64,000 nt of DNA from Inia geoffrensis. Its lineage: Eukaryota; Chordata; Mammalia; Artiodactyla; Iniidae. The first letter of the stretch is position 1. Each line of letters opens with the position of its first letter. The stretch is taken from NCBI GenBank assembly GCA_036417435.1, contig CM070904.1:130820695-130884694 (forward strand), in the 5' to 3' direction. The translations under genes and the position numbers were made by a program. A model generated the notes under the pieces. That model was not told the DNA's origin. It saw only the letters and a list, made by a program, of their open reading frames with translations, and ran no database searches. Shown here piece after piece: positions 13,371-26,033 of this stretch.

Positions 13371-16300
13371 TGTTAATTTTAATGCAGACTAATTTCTGCC
13401 TGCATGGAGCTCCCGATCAACGGGGGTGGGGTGGGGGGGAAGAGACAGTAATCAACTAATTTTGCAAGTGTACATAAAATTGTAATCTGGGAAAAGTCCA
13501 GGGAGCACAGAGGGCATCCGAGCATATAACACGAAGGCTTTACTTGGGCTAAGAAGTAAATACGGTAAGTAAATATTTATAATATATAAAGCCCTTTGGA
13601 ATAGCCCATTGTCCATGTCAAGCTGGTGTTGATGATGAAACGAAAACAGGAGGAGGAGTTCCCAGTCCTTTGTCCAGGCCAGAGACACTTCTAGGGGTCC
13701 AAAACAGAATCCCACCCAGGCTAGCTATTTAGAAGTTGACTGTTCATTAAATTACTCCATGAACATGGTCACCTGTAGTACAACTGAGTTTCTGTTAATT
13801 ATTGTCTTTATTTCTACGTTTCCAATTAAAGAAACACTTTGTGATATTGTCTATAAGAGAATCCCTGGACAGTGTACACCCTGCAGAGGATTAAGTCACT
13901 ACACTAATGTTCAGGAAGAGCTGACCCCGTGGAGTAGTTGGGTCATGCTGCAGCAGATGGCATGTTTTCATAAAAACCTAGAGTACATCATTAAATGCCC
14001 AGTGGAACGCCATGGAGGTAGTTGGAGATATTCCAATTGACCGTACATTACATGCTCCCACCTCCGTTTTATCTAACTGAGGTTGCAGGGCGATTAATCT
14101 GTTAACACAATAGCGATTTAAATATTTATTTTTACTGTGACATATTATCATTTATTCAATTTACTTCAAAACATCTCCTGGACTCTTGCATTTTGCTGCT
14201 GTAATCACGCAAATGTAAACATGATGGTTGGACGACCTAACTGCTTTGAAGTTTGTAATGTTTTTTAAATTTCCCCTTTTCTTACAAAGGTACAGGAAAT
14301 GCAGTACTTGCTGAAAGTCACTGTATATGTCCAAAGGGGAATTTAAAACACTTAATGACTTGAGATTTCACTGCTGCTGAGTCCACATTCTTCCCTGTTA
14401 GCAGCTGAGCCAAGAAAGGAAATCACAGAGGAATCTTTGATGTCAGAGAAAAGCAAGTTGAATGGCAGGGCAGGAGACAATGGGTGTAGCTTCCTTAGAA
14501 AAGACAGGAGTAACATAAACCAGGACGCAGAGGGTAGCAAGGGAGCCTGGAACTTTGCATGCCAGAATTCTGTTTACTTTATAATAGTATCAAATAAGCA
14601 TCCCTAATATTAGACACCATGCAATTGCACACTCCTTTTTCCTAGAGTATGTTTAATTCCTTTGAAAAGGTATGAGTGAACCAATTTTAACACGAAAAAA
14701 TCTAAAAACCCAACAATACCTGGTTTTTCAAAAAAATAAAGCAAGAGTTTTGGCTCAATATATTTTCCCTAAGAAATCTGACAGTATGATACTTGGGTAG
14801 TTTTTCTAGTAATTTTTCCAATGTTCATTATTTGAATGGCGTTGTTAAGCTGACAGATAAAAGTTGTATAATCTGTAGAACTTGTATAAAAGAAACCGGT
14901 ATGAAGAAACTTGAGAACTCCAGGAAGATCTGTCTCTACTTAATCAGCTTTGCCGTGTTCTACTTCGTTCATTTATTCAATCATTGAACCAACATTTGAG
15001 GAAACAGGTCAGCCAGAGATGAGAGTTTGTGGATCACCTGCGCCTTCCTGAACACTTCCCAGAGCTGCCTCTGCCTGCCCCACTCACCAACACCACCCCT
15101 CCCTACCTGTGGACTCAGACACCTTTGATGACCTGCCAGCGCACAGAAACCTATGAGAAGGGAAATATTCTCAATGGCAAGAGAGGTCGATTGCTGCCTG
15201 CGAGAGAAAGAAGTTTTGGAAGTACAAAGGAAAGCCTTCAAAGGAATGCCCACCAAAGCTCTCCGAGCCAACGCACTTGTCAGGTACATAACCTTGCAAC
15301 TCTGAGCCGTGACTGATTTGCGGAAGGACTATTCTGATTGGTAAAGACCAGGTTAAATTAGATGTTTTTGGTATGTTCTGATTAATTTGTTATATTTCAA
15401 AGTCCCACAGAAGCGTAGAGTGTTTAAAGTTTTGTTCACAAAAATTAGGCTCAATTATCTGGTCATTTTTCTTAGGTGAAACAATACATTCTCAAGTGTG
15501 GCAGATAAGTGAGGGGCTGATTAAGTTTACTCCCAAGAAGTTATCCACTGGGGGTATCAGCTGCCCATCCCTAAAATGCGTGTATGGACTGATTAGAACC
15601 ATGAATAGTGTCCGAGCACCCAGCATACGGAGGGGGATGAGAAGTTCTTTGCAACAAGTGGGATGACCATTCTGAGTCCCCAAAAGAACCCACAGGGGGA
15701 GCATTTCAACACAACCTTGGAGGAGCTATTTGGAGCGAGGGCTTGCCTAGGAGTCCCACAAAGTCATCAGGGAATAGGCAAGGGACAGTTCCTTAAAGGA
15801 GACTGTTACCACCTGAAGACAGGAAGCAAGCAAAGAGCGGTAGCCCACCACCACCAACATGATGCAAGGCAGTTTTCTAGAGTATTCTGTCTCTCCCATA
15901 AGAATCTCCCATGAGTGTCACACTCGAGCCCAGTGACTTTCCACACAAGGAGAAAGGGGGTCATCTCTGTTGTGCAAAGCACAGGGCAAAAGGGAGGGTG
16001 AATCCATACCATCCTTTTCCCAAAAATGAGAACGGCAAATCCGTAGGTCCCAGTGTCCTACAAGAGGGGATGCGGGAGGAGGGGTGCACATGAAGCATCT
16101 GGTTTACAGGAGAAGGTCTCGTAGACACAGACAGCTCAACAGCCCATCCGAATCCAACCTCCCATGGAGAGAAGAAAGGCCCCAGCGCAGGGGACTGGGG
16201 ACGGAAGAGCGCTCTGCAAGCAGCTGGTGTGTCCCAGCTCCCTCCAGGCCTCACACTTGACTGCGTAGTCCTTACCGCTCTGTCTAAAGCTCTGACTTAC

Positions 16301-17740
16301 TTTTGAGAAGATAAAAGGCATCAAAAGCCGGGGACTTAAAACATATTTGAAGAATCACCTTTACCATGTGGCCTTGGGGGTGTTTTGAAACCCTCAGTCG
16401 GCTCACTAATTTCAGAGAAAAGGCCCAGGCACAGACACTGAGTTTTCCTCGTCAAGTGGAGCCAGTACCTGAGGACAACAGCCGGGTACTTCCTCACCCA
16501 AGAATTTGGAAAGAAAGGAAATGCTCTGAGGCTCAAGTCAAGAGCTGATCTTTCACTGAGGACTGGGCCCTCATGGGGAGGCCCGTGGCTTCATCCCATG
16601 TGGCTCGTGGTAATCTCAGTGGTGCAGCACCAGGATGGGTCCACAATTAGGAAGGCTGCCTTCAAGTCTCAGAGAAACTTTGTGATGACAGAGCTAGCAG
16701 GAAGTCAAGACGATGGAGAGACAGACAAGTCCTGATCATGTTTATCCAGCAATTTCTAAGAACAAGAGACCCTAAATATTGGACACAAATATTCTGGCTA
16801 CTAAAATGATGTTCTCTGTTATAAAGTGGGGAGAGGTTGTCAGCTGTCATCACACCTGCCCCGATTTTCCTTGAGTTAATGTTTACCTGCCTACTTTCCT
16901 ATCTCCCTTGACTTTCCACATTTACTAATCCTAAGAAGGGGGTCCTAGCTAGCAGTCTCTGAAAAGGAAATATAGCCTTTCTGATTTATTTCATTCATTC
17001 ATACCATCAATATTTATTATAACTTCCTGTATGCCAAACACTGTGCTACAGTTTGATGGCATCCAAATTTGAATCAGGTACAATCCTAGCCCCCAAAGAG
17101 GCTCCGTTAGCTTGACTCCATTCTAGAGACTTTTATAAGATCCTGTGACACTACAGTTGTATGGTCAGAAGCACAAAGAGAAGAACAACCTAACTAGCCT
17201 ATGGGTTGCTCAGTGGTCTGAGCTAAGGTTGGATTCCTGTAGAAGGTTTCATCTGGGCTAAGTCTTTAACTCAGCCCATCCTTTAATGGGTAAATCATAA
17301 AAGAAGGGCAGAGAAGAACAGAAGAAAAGGTAGGAAGGTGTGTTATAGCATATGGTATGTTTGAAAAAACCTCAAGAATTTTAGCATAGAGTTTGAAGTA
17401 GTGAATGATGAGAAATGAGGATAATGACACAGGACCCAGGAGCTTGCAGGCAAGAGCTTCTCAATAAAGGCTGAGTGGACTCCAGGGTGGGGTGGGGTCT
17501 ATGGCAGTAAGCCATGGGAAGGAGATTAATGCATGGCCATTAGGAGCAAAATTTGCAACTTTACTGGAAGACTTAAAAGAATCCTCGAATAAAAGGTAGA
17601 TCTACATGTTTATGAGAAGGAGGGCTTAGTATCACAAATATGTCATTTTCCCCAAAGTCAATCCCATGCAATTCTAATGAAAGGGATTTTCTTGGTGGGA
17701 CTGGAGAAATTGATGCTAGAATTCTGTTTTGGTGAATAAC
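13371..17740. other. Intergenic, largely repeat-poor
   Basis: No gene. A G-run patch sits at 13422-13439. The block 14040-14990 is AT-rich and repeat-free (see findings). 16985-17105 resembles a decayed repeat ending that I cannot classify. Confidence 0.4.
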
Positions 17741-17744
17741 TAAG

Positions 17745-18143
17745 AGAGGAGGTATTATTCCCCTCAAAATTCATGTGTTGGAGCCCTAACCCCCAGTACC
17801 TTAGAATGTGACCATATTTGGAGTTGGAGTCTTTATAGAGATAACTAAGTTAAAATGAAGTTATTAAGGTAGGACCCAAATCCAATATGACTGTTGTCCT
17901 TATAAAAAGAGGAACTATGGACACAGACATGAGCAGAGAGTAGATGATGGGAGACACAGGGAGAAGATGTCCATCTACATCTTCTGGAACAGATCTTCCC
18001 CTTGGAGCCTCGGAGGACACCAGCCCAGCCAACACCTTGATCTCAGACTTCTATCCCCCAGAACTACGAGAAACTAAATTTCTGTTGCTGAAGTCACCCA
18101 GTTTGTGGTATTTTATAATGGCAGTCCAAAACAACCGATACAG
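17745..18143 (+). repeat. MaLR-type solo LTR
   Basis: The order of landmarks (CAAAATTCATGTGTTGGAGC, GACACAGGGAGAAGATGTCC, CTTGATCTCAGACTTC, GAAACTAAATTTCTGTTG, TTTTATAATGGCAGTCC) matches forward MaLR LTR consensus, including the decayed polyadenylation region. Nearly full length. Confidence 0.75.
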
Positions 18144-18149
18144 AGGATC

Positions 18150-18555
18150 TCGTCCAATAAATATTAAAATTTATTATAAATCTATGTTATTACACAATAT
18201 TATATAGGGGCAAAGATAGGAAAACAGACCAGTGCAACAGAATAGAACACCCAGATTCATCAGAAAAGAAAAAGATTCTATCTGACAATACCAGTGCTGA
18301 CAGGCACCTTGGCAGGCACCTTGGCGGGCACCTTGGCGGGCACCTTGGCAATACAAGTAAAACTGAAGTTGCACTTACCTATGACCCAACAATTCTCCTG
18401 TTAGGGACACATCCTAGAAAATTATCATGTGGACAAAAAGGTAATGTGCATGTGCTTATTTCAGTATTTACAACATGAAAGGGAAACCACCTAACTGTCC
18501 ATCAGTAAAGAAATGGACAAGAACATTGTAATAGAGTCACTTGATGGAATCACTT
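18150..18555 (+). repeat. L1M-type LINE, left part (ORF2/3' UTR remnant)
   Basis: CAGTGCAACAGAATAGAACA and CCTATGACCCAACAATTCTC are L1 ORF2/3' landmarks. The element appears to continue after 20070, so another L1 piece lies inside it. It has many stops and encodes nothing. Confidence 0.6.
18301..18348 (+). repeat. Minisatellite, 12 bp x 4
   Basis: Four tandem copies of (C)(A/G)GGCACCTTGG: 18301-18312, 18313-18324, 18325-18336, 18337-18348. Copies 1-2 carry CAGG and copies 3-4 carry CGGG, consistent with stepwise duplication. Confidence 0.9.
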
Positions 18556-20070
18556 TTGTGTTCTGAAAAAGTCCTTATTTCACCTTCATTCTTAAAACAT
18601 ATTTTCACTGGGTAAAGATTTCAGTGTTGGCAATTTTTTTTTTTGTTTCCAAACATTAAAGATGTTGCTCCAATAAAACATTGGAGCATTCTCACTTGCA
18701 TTGTTTCTTATGAGAAATGTGCTGTCATCCATGTTTCCTCTTCTTTATTCTGTTTGGCTTTTTCTCTTGTTATTTTTTTCTGGCTTCTTTTAAAATTCTT
18801 CTTTATCATTGGTTTTGAACAATTTGACTGTTATGTGTCTTGGTGTACTTTTCTTCATGTTTCCTGTGCTTGGGGTTGCCTGAGCTTCTTGGATCTGTGA
18901 GTTTATAATTTTCACCCACTTTGAGGAAATTGGGGCCTACTTATTCATTCTACCATTTCTTCTGTCTCCACCCCTTTGGGGGTTCCAATTACAAGTGTAT
19001 TAGTTAGCTACTTAGTGTTCTTTTTATTTTTTTTTTTTTCAGTATTTTTCTCTGCGTGTGTGTTTCATCCTGGACTGTTTCTGTGGCTATATCATTAAAT
19101 GTACCAGTTTCTTCTTCTGCAGTACCTACCATGGTGTTAATTCCATCCAACGTATTTTTCATCTCTAGGAGTTTGATTTGTGTCATGTTTTACCTTTCAT
19201 GCCTCTACTTCATTTTTGAACATAGGAAATACAGTTATTGTAGTTGCCCTTTAATGTTCTTGTCTAGTATCTAACACTGTGTCCATTCAGGATTAATTTT
19301 GATTGATTTAACTCCATTATGGGCCATATTTTTCAGCTCCTCTGCATTCCTGCTCTTGAATGTTGAAAGTTTTTGTGTTCCTATCGGTATTCTTGAGCTT
19401 TATTTTGAGATGCAGCTAGGTTACTTGGAAATGATTTAATCCTTTTGGATCTTGCTTTTAAAGATCTTCTAGGTGGGAACAGATTAATGCTCAGGCTAGT
19501 TCTAATTTATTTCCCACTGATTAAGGTGAAGCCTTTCTGTGTGTTCCAGCCAAATATCTTGTGAGTCATGACGTTCTCCAGTCTGGCTGGTGAGAGGAGG
19601 CACTGTTCTCAGACTGGGTCAGCAGCAGGCACTGTTACCTCTAATCCTTTTGGATGGTTCTTTCCCAAGACAGGAGCTTTCCTTAAATGTATATGCCAAT
19701 CAATATTCAGCTGAATTGTTGAGAGTGACTCTCCACATCTCCGGAGTTTTCTCTCTGTGAAGCCCTCTCCTCTGGTATTCTGACGTGTGAGCTCCAGCCA
19801 CCATGATTTTCCGGGACTCTCAGCTCTGTCTCTTCTCAACTCAGGAGTCATCAGGCACTGCTGGCTCACCCCTGCCCTGCACATAGCCTGTAACGCTCTC
19901 AAGGCAGGGAAATTGGGAAGTTGTTAATTTCCTGTCTCACAAGATCACTGTCCTTCGTTGCCTGAAGTCCAGTGTCTTGAAATTCATCATTTCATATCAT
20001 TTGTCTGTTTTTTGGTTGTTTCAGGCAGGAGGGTAAATCGAGTCCCTGTGTTTCCACCTTGGCAAGAAGA
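18556..20070 (-). repeat. L1M-type LINE piece nested in another L1
   Basis: GATGCAGCTAGGTTACTTGG, TCTCCAGTCTGGCTGGTGAG and TCTGTCTCTTCTCAACTCAG are landmarks remembered from old L1 copies in reverse orientation. Sequence at both edges looks like one interrupted forward L1. No intact open frame. Confidence 0.55.
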
Positions 20071-20071
20071 A

Positions 20072-20400
20072 CAAGCTCATTGGATGGAATGGAATATTGC
20101 AGTTTTAAGAAATGAACTAGAGTAATAGATAAGTTTATACACATTAACGTCTATCCTGAAACTTAATATTAAGTGAAAAAATTCCAATTTAAAGAATAAT
20201 GTATTCTGCCTAAAACCATTTACATAGTTTAATAAGAAGTATGAAACATACATGTAAAAATGTTAGTGAATTAGCATTACTTAAATTCGATGGTTGGTTA
20301 AGAGGATGTTTATTAATTAACTATATTCTTTCTGTGTCTTTAAATTATTTCATAATTTAAAATACCTATCATTTAGGTTAGTGGTAGATTCTGCTGGTCA
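20072..20400 (+). repeat. L1M-type LINE, right part
   Basis: GGAATGGAATATTGCAG, AAGAAATGAACTAGAG and the following A/T-rich run match L1 3' sequence expected to follow 18555. Confidence 0.55.
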
Positions 20401-22218
20401 AGAATAGAAATTTGCATCTGCCTTTGGGTCTCAGTTTCTTTGCTCACATTTACATAATTAAAAAGCTCACAGAGGTGGCTTCCTGGGAGAAAAAGAAGGC
20501 CCCCTTCTGAGAAGGAAATATCCAAGACAAGACAGCTCTGAAGAGGTAACTGTTCTGGGTGATTAGAGATGTGTTTAAAAGTGTAATTCTAAAAGTACGT
20601 CTCTGCAAAAATGTTCCTATGGAAAAAAAGATTTTTTGTAAATATTCATTTAGACTAAACCACACACCTAAGTTTTGTTCATTCTCCTGCCTCTACGGAG
20701 GTGACTATATATGTATACATGCATACGTGCATGTGTATGTGTGTGTGCATGCATACACCTTTCTTGTTCAATGTTAACAGGAGTAAGGAATCTCAAAAAC
20801 TTGGGAAGATCCATAGGCTCATTCTCAGGACTATAAAAAGGAATAAAATTCTCTTGACATCCATATGTAATATTACTTAATGTTAATTAACTAACGCCCT
20901 GATACAGGTATTGATGTTAAGACTATTACGGTACCATTATCTTGTTGGGGCGAGACAGGGCTAGACCACGCCCTGTGAGTATGTGTGCTATTCCTCTTGA
21001 AGACAGTCAGGAGTCCCACTGTCCAATGTAACAAGAAGAGGTAGCTCTGGGGATAGCAAATGAGCAATTGCATCATTTCTTTGTGGGAGCTTCTGCCAGT
21101 TTGGCTTTGGATGTGGAGACAGAGCCAGGGCTCTAAAGGTTGTAACATTGGTAACAACTCTAAGCATTTCTTGTCGTGTTTTCCCTTCCATTATACCCCA
21201 GAGTTCCATGAGTCCTTATTAAAAGTTACCGCCCCATCTCTGCTATGCCTGGGGGCAGCTACTTTGGTTCTTGTCAATGTAATTTGGAAATAATTTGCAA
21301 AGGACCACTTTCCGGTAATTAAATTATCAGGGGTCTCTCACAACCTTCACATCTGGTTATATGTTGAGAAGGTGATTTTCGTTTGTAGTTATGGATTGAT
21401 CCGATTGTATCTGGGTACAGCTATCAGGAAAGAAATAGACAGCTAAGCCTGGAACTTGTGACATTCTCTAACTTCTCTGCAGGAGGAATTCTCCACCTTC
21501 TTTCTTTTTCTTGACCTACTTGACAGATGCTCACTCTGGGCTGTCAACAGGGTTAGAGTGTAAGTGAGTGACAGTGGCATTCCTTTATAGGTAGCCCTGA
21601 ATGTACTTCAACCTTTATAGAGAAGTAAATTTGGTGCTTTGATATTGGTAACAAATGAATTGTGCCATGGCCTACACTTATCCATCTTTACAGGCAAAGG
21701 CAACTGAATGCAAAAGAGGAGGGGGGGAGGAAATAAGCGAAGAATAAATAGTCAGTAGGCTTCTCAGTCAGGGTCTTGTCAGGAAAACGGAAACCACTCT
21801 AGGTATTTCAAACAGAGGAATTGTTAATACACGAAACTGTTTAAACAGGTACTGGGAAAGCAGAGCATTTAAACAGGGATGGCAGTCAATGTAGAGATGG
21901 ACAACAGGGTGCATCTGCTGTCCCCAGGGCTAGGAAGTCACGGAGAGGAGACCCAGGGCAGCCCAGGATCTGGCCACTTGGAAGAAACTGCAACGGTGGC
22001 AGGCAGATCTGGCCAGACGTGGAGCCATAGGAAAGCTTGGTTGTGGCTGAAGTGGCCACCAAAAAATGGGAGGGGCCACATAACCTGGCTCTTCCTGGCC
22101 AGCTGCCCACCAAACTTATTTATCCAGGATTTAGCAGCAGGAGGGCAAGGGAGCTGGGAGATGCAGTCCCTGTGAGTTACAGCAAGCAGGGAAAGGGCAG
22201 GGGATAGTTCTAAGAGTG
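20401..22218. other. Intergenic, no gene recognised
   Basis: No coding signal. A TG/CA-rich stretch with GTATACATGCATACGTGCAT lies at about 20706-20757. From 21750 the sequence (CTTGTCAGGAAAACGG...) resembles an old interspersed repeat that I cannot name. Confidence 0.4.
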
Positions 22219-22404
22219 TAGTTGCCAAATTAAATACAGATGCCCAGTTAAATTAAAATTTCAGATAAGCAACTAATAAATTTTTAGTATAAGTATGCCT
22301 CATGCAAGATTTGGTACATAGTTATACAAAAATTTACTCGTTGCTTATCAGAAATTCAAATTTAATTGGGCATCTTGTGTGTTTATGTGCCAATCTGGCA
22401 GCCC
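22219..22404. mobile_element. Palindromic MER-type DNA element
   Basis: The left arm (TTGCCAAATTAAATACAGAT, GCCCAGTTAAATT, TCAGATAAGCAAC) is repeated inverted in the right arm (GTTGCTTATCAGAAATTC, AATTTAATTGGGCATC, ...TCTGGCA). The nearly full-length inverted repeat resembles small non-autonomous DNA transposons such as MER53 (name from memory). No coding capacity. Confidence 0.7.
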
Positions 22405-23172
22405 CATATGAGAGCAAACAGGGAAATATTGGCAAGTATGGAAATGAATGCTAACGTGGGCTCCAGAAGGCCCCTTAGCCCAAAGAGTAATAGCCATGAA
22501 GGAAGGGGAATTCTGCAAAGACTAAATGTTCATTCAAAGACTAAAAGGTTCAAAGACTAAAAAAAAAAAAAAAAAATGAGAATTAGAGAGAGAGGTAGGT
22601 AAGCAATTAATATATCAGAGTCTTGAAAATATTTTATAAGAAAGATCAAGGGCGAGAGGATTCCTGCAGATGTTGGAAAAGGAAGCCCGAGACCGGGAGC
22701 TGGGAGTGTGTGTTGCACTCAGTGATTCCTGTTAATGGGTCGTGCCCCTGATTGAAGTCTGAAACCAGTTAGAGGCCAAAAGATGCTCAGCATCAAAGTT
22801 CAATCAGCAGGTGGCGGAGTGGGGGAGAAAAAAAAATTCAATCAGGATGAACATGGTAAGGCATCATTTTGAAGGGTGAAGGAGAGTAAGCTTCGATCGG
22901 GTCCCTTTCCACCCTCCTGTGCTGTGGTGAAATAGACAAATAAACCAGGAAAGAACTGGAGGAAAATACCAACCCTCTATGCATCCCAGGAGGGCCTTAG
23001 GAGTTTGGAGCAGTGCCAAGTGCTACCTTCTGTTCTTGGGGAGAAAACTGTACAATTGTATAGAGTTAGTTGCTAACTTTGGGGTGTTGGATTACCAGTG
23101 GGTCTACTAGTTGGCTGGGCTGATCAGACCCAACCTCTCCTACAGGGTCCTCCGTTGCCATCCCTTCTTAGG
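22405..23172. other. Intergenic, no gene recognised
   Basis: An A-run lies at 22560-22576. Nothing else recognised. Confidence 0.4.
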
Positions 23173-23178
23173 CACACA

Positions 23179-23213
<35 letters not shown>

Positions 23214-23450
23214 TATACACACACACACACAAATACACACACACACAAATACACACACACACACAAATACACACACACACACAAACACACAAATATACAC
23301 ACACACAAATATACACACACACAAACACACACACACACAAACACACAAATATACACACACACACAAACACACACAAATATACACACACACAAATATACAC
23401 ACAAATATACACACACACACAAATATACACACACACACACAAACACACAC
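23173..23450 (+). repeat. Compound (CA)n / ACACAAATATAC microsatellite, 278 bp
   Basis: CA dinucleotides are interrupted at fairly regular intervals by AAATA or AAA, giving a higher-order unit like CACACACACAAATATA. Long frames on both strands here (poly-His/Thr one way, poly-Cys/Val the other) are artefacts of the repeat. Confidence 0.97.
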
Positions 23451-24285
23451 TGGAGGCAGAGGAGGTAACTTGGAGATGATCCACACTGTCCACCCCACCT
23501 GAACACGTGATGAACTTCCCTTATTATGGAACTGTTGAAACACCGTAATTCCCAGGCCTATCCCCACTATCAACATCCAAAGCCTTGAAGTCAAGAGGGC
23601 CTCAAACACACTTATAACGATTACTGAAGATGGATTCTTTGGGGCAGCAACTAGGACTGGTCCGTGATGAGCAAACCATACCATGGGTGTCAGGAGTGCG
23701 CTACTGCCTCACGAAAGGGGTACTTCATCCAAGTGGTGCCAATCACAAACACAAACGAAAAATATCTAGGTCGAAGGCTCAGATACAGGTAACTATTCAA
23801 GAGAGTAATCTGGTCTGGCAGAAAGCTGTCTTGCATACCCCAGTTTTTACATGAACGTTAAGATTTTGCAAGAACTTTAAAGACCAGGAAGCAGTGCAGC
23901 TTTGCAGGTTTATGCAGCTGTAGCCCGCAGTAGAGCCCTGGCCTCAGAATCAAAGCCTAAAAATGATTTTTGCCCTCAGCAGTCTTACCCTAACTGAAGT
24001 GGTATTGGCCTTCCATAAAGTACGTTATGGGTTAGAAGGAATTATAGGTGGAAGAGACACACGCTGAGAGTGGGGTAGGGTCTATGCAATTTGAGATAGT
24101 AGTTCTGGGACAAACAGCAGAAGGAATTGGGCCTCCTAGTTTTTGATACTTTTCCTAAGTCCAGCCTCTCTCAGCAAAATGGTCCATTGGGCCAACATTT
24201 CTATAGCGCTTCCTCCTGAGGCTCCCTATCGGTAGTTATCATATATACATCCTACTGCTGTGATTACGCGATCTTTAGAAACAAA
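23451..24285. other. Intergenic, no gene recognised
   Basis: No coding signal or named repeat. Confidence 0.4.
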
Positions 24286-24289
24286 ACAC

Positions 24290-25130
24290 ATGCATATCCT
24301 AAATCCACATGTCCAGTATGGTAACTACCAGCTATCTATAACAATGCTATTGGGTACTGGAAACGTGGCTGGTTTTTACATTATATTTTCCTTTAATTAA
24401 TTGCAAATTAAAACTGATCATTCAGTTATTGGAAAACTGAAGTATCTTTGGCACCACTTGGGTATGTGAATCTACCTTTTCAATCTTCAATTTTATGAAA
24501 TTTAAATGCACAGCAAGTCTTTCACATGAAAACTTAACATTTGCCTTGAGAGGTAAGGATAAAATTCATTTGAGATTCAAAGACTTAGTATAGAAGATAT
24601 AAAAGTTCTCATTAATAACTTTATACTGATTACATGGTAAATGATATTTTGGATATACTGGGTTAAATAAGATACAGTGCTTAGGGCTTCCCTGGTGGTG
24701 CAGTGGTTAAGAATCCACCTGCCAAGGCAGGGGACACAGGTTCGAGCCCTGGTTCGGGGAGATCCCACATGCCATGGAGCAACAAAGCCCGTGTGCCACA
24801 ACTACTTAGCCTGCACTCTAGAGCCCATGAGATACAACTACTGAAGCCCGCGCACCTAGAGCCCATGCTCCACAACAAGAGAAGCCAATGCAACGAGAAG
24901 CCCACGCATCACAACGAAGAGTAGCCCCCGTTCGCCGCAACTAAAGAAAGCCTGTGCACAGCAATGAAGACCCAACGCAGCCAAAAAAATTAATTTATTA
25001 AATAAATAAATTTTTTAAAAAGATACAGTGTTTAAAATAATTTTTTTGTTTCGTATTTTCTTTTTTTAATATGGCTACTAGAAAATTCCATGTGTGGCTG
25101 ACCTTATATTTCTATTGGACAGCACTGCTC
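24290..25130. mobile_element. hAT-type (MER/Charlie-like) element split by a SINE
   Basis: The left part (GTCCAGTATGGTAACTACCA ... GAAACGTGGCTGG) and right part (GTGTGGCTGACC ... CTATTGGACAGCACTGCTC) match a widespread non-autonomous hAT family ending in the 'ttggacagcgctg' terminus. No transposase coding sequence remains. Confidence 0.65.
24684..25019 (+). mobile_element. CHR-type SINE (long, about 336 bp)
   Basis: tRNA-like head with a perfect B box (GGTTCGAGCC, 24739-24748), then a body ending GAAGACCCAACGCAGCC and an AAATAAATAAA tail. Target duplication AAGATACAGTG(C/T)TTA at 24669-24683 and 25020-25034. Confidence 0.95.
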
Positions 25131-25811
25131 TAAGTTTCTATATCTCCATAGGGTCTATATCACTATAAACTTAAATGTATACACCTGAGCCTTCTTTCCC
25201 TGTGGTTTAACTAGAGCAGGCCAGGTGCACGGAGGCAGAGGTACAGTTAGACTGCATATCAGAATGATACATGCTATCTCAATGGGAATATTAAGTGGAA
25301 AAATTGCATTTTCTTCCCACCCACTTTTTTGTTTCTTTCACTATCAAAATCTTCAGTGACACAGAGTAAAGAAGTAGAGATTTTGCAAGGATAATGAAAA
25401 TTATAATTATGAAAGATGGCCTTGGTCACGGTGAAGATGCTGAATGGCTAAGACACTATGACATCTAAATTCTTCACCCTGAAGATGCCCTAGTGCCAAT
25501 CACCCCTCCTTCATGCACTGAAAAAGCAGGATGGAGCCTGGGGGTGACTGGTGGGTGGAACACTCAGAAGGGAATGTGGCGACAAGAGAGTAGAGGGAGA
25601 ACTGTACAGAGGGACACCCAGGTGATGCTCTGGTCCGGGTTGCATGTGGAGGGATGGATGGGCAACACATCTCAGCACTGTGATTCATCTTCTGGACGCT
25701 GAGAGTTTGTGAGTCTTTGTGTCTGTAAATTATTTTCTTTCTGTTAATGGATATAGCAAATACAGATGAGTGACTTTCTTAATAATCTCTAACTCTGGCC
25801 TTAAAATAGGA
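25131..25811. other. Intergenic, no gene recognised
   Basis: No coding signal or named repeat. Confidence 0.4.
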
Positions 25812-26023
25812 ATTTTTTTTTTCTTTTTTTTGCGGTACGCGGGCCTCTCACAGTTGTGGCCTCTCCCGTTGCGGAACACAGGCTCCGGACGTGCAGGCTC
25901 AGTGGCCATGGCTCACGGGCCCAGCTGCTCCGCGGCATGTGGGATCTTCCCGGACCGGGACACGAACCCACGTCCCCTGCATCGGCAGGCAGACTCTCAA
26001 CCACTGCGCCACCAGGGAAGACC
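25812..26023 (-). mobile_element. CHR-type SINE (short)
   Basis: Reverse orientation, T tail on the left interrupted by one C. Target duplication TAAAATAGGA at 25802-25811 and 26024-26033. Confidence 0.94.
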
Positions 26024-26033
26024 TAAAATAGGA

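Noticed and set aside
23124..23684. 186-codon frame rich in Cys/Val (minus) and poly-His/Thr frames (plus)
   Set aside because: Produced by translating the CA microsatellite; no start context, domain or splice evidence.
24684..25019. tRNA gene, because of a perfect B box
   Set aside because: The B box belongs to the tRNA-derived head of a SINE; no cloverleaf and a SINE tail follows.
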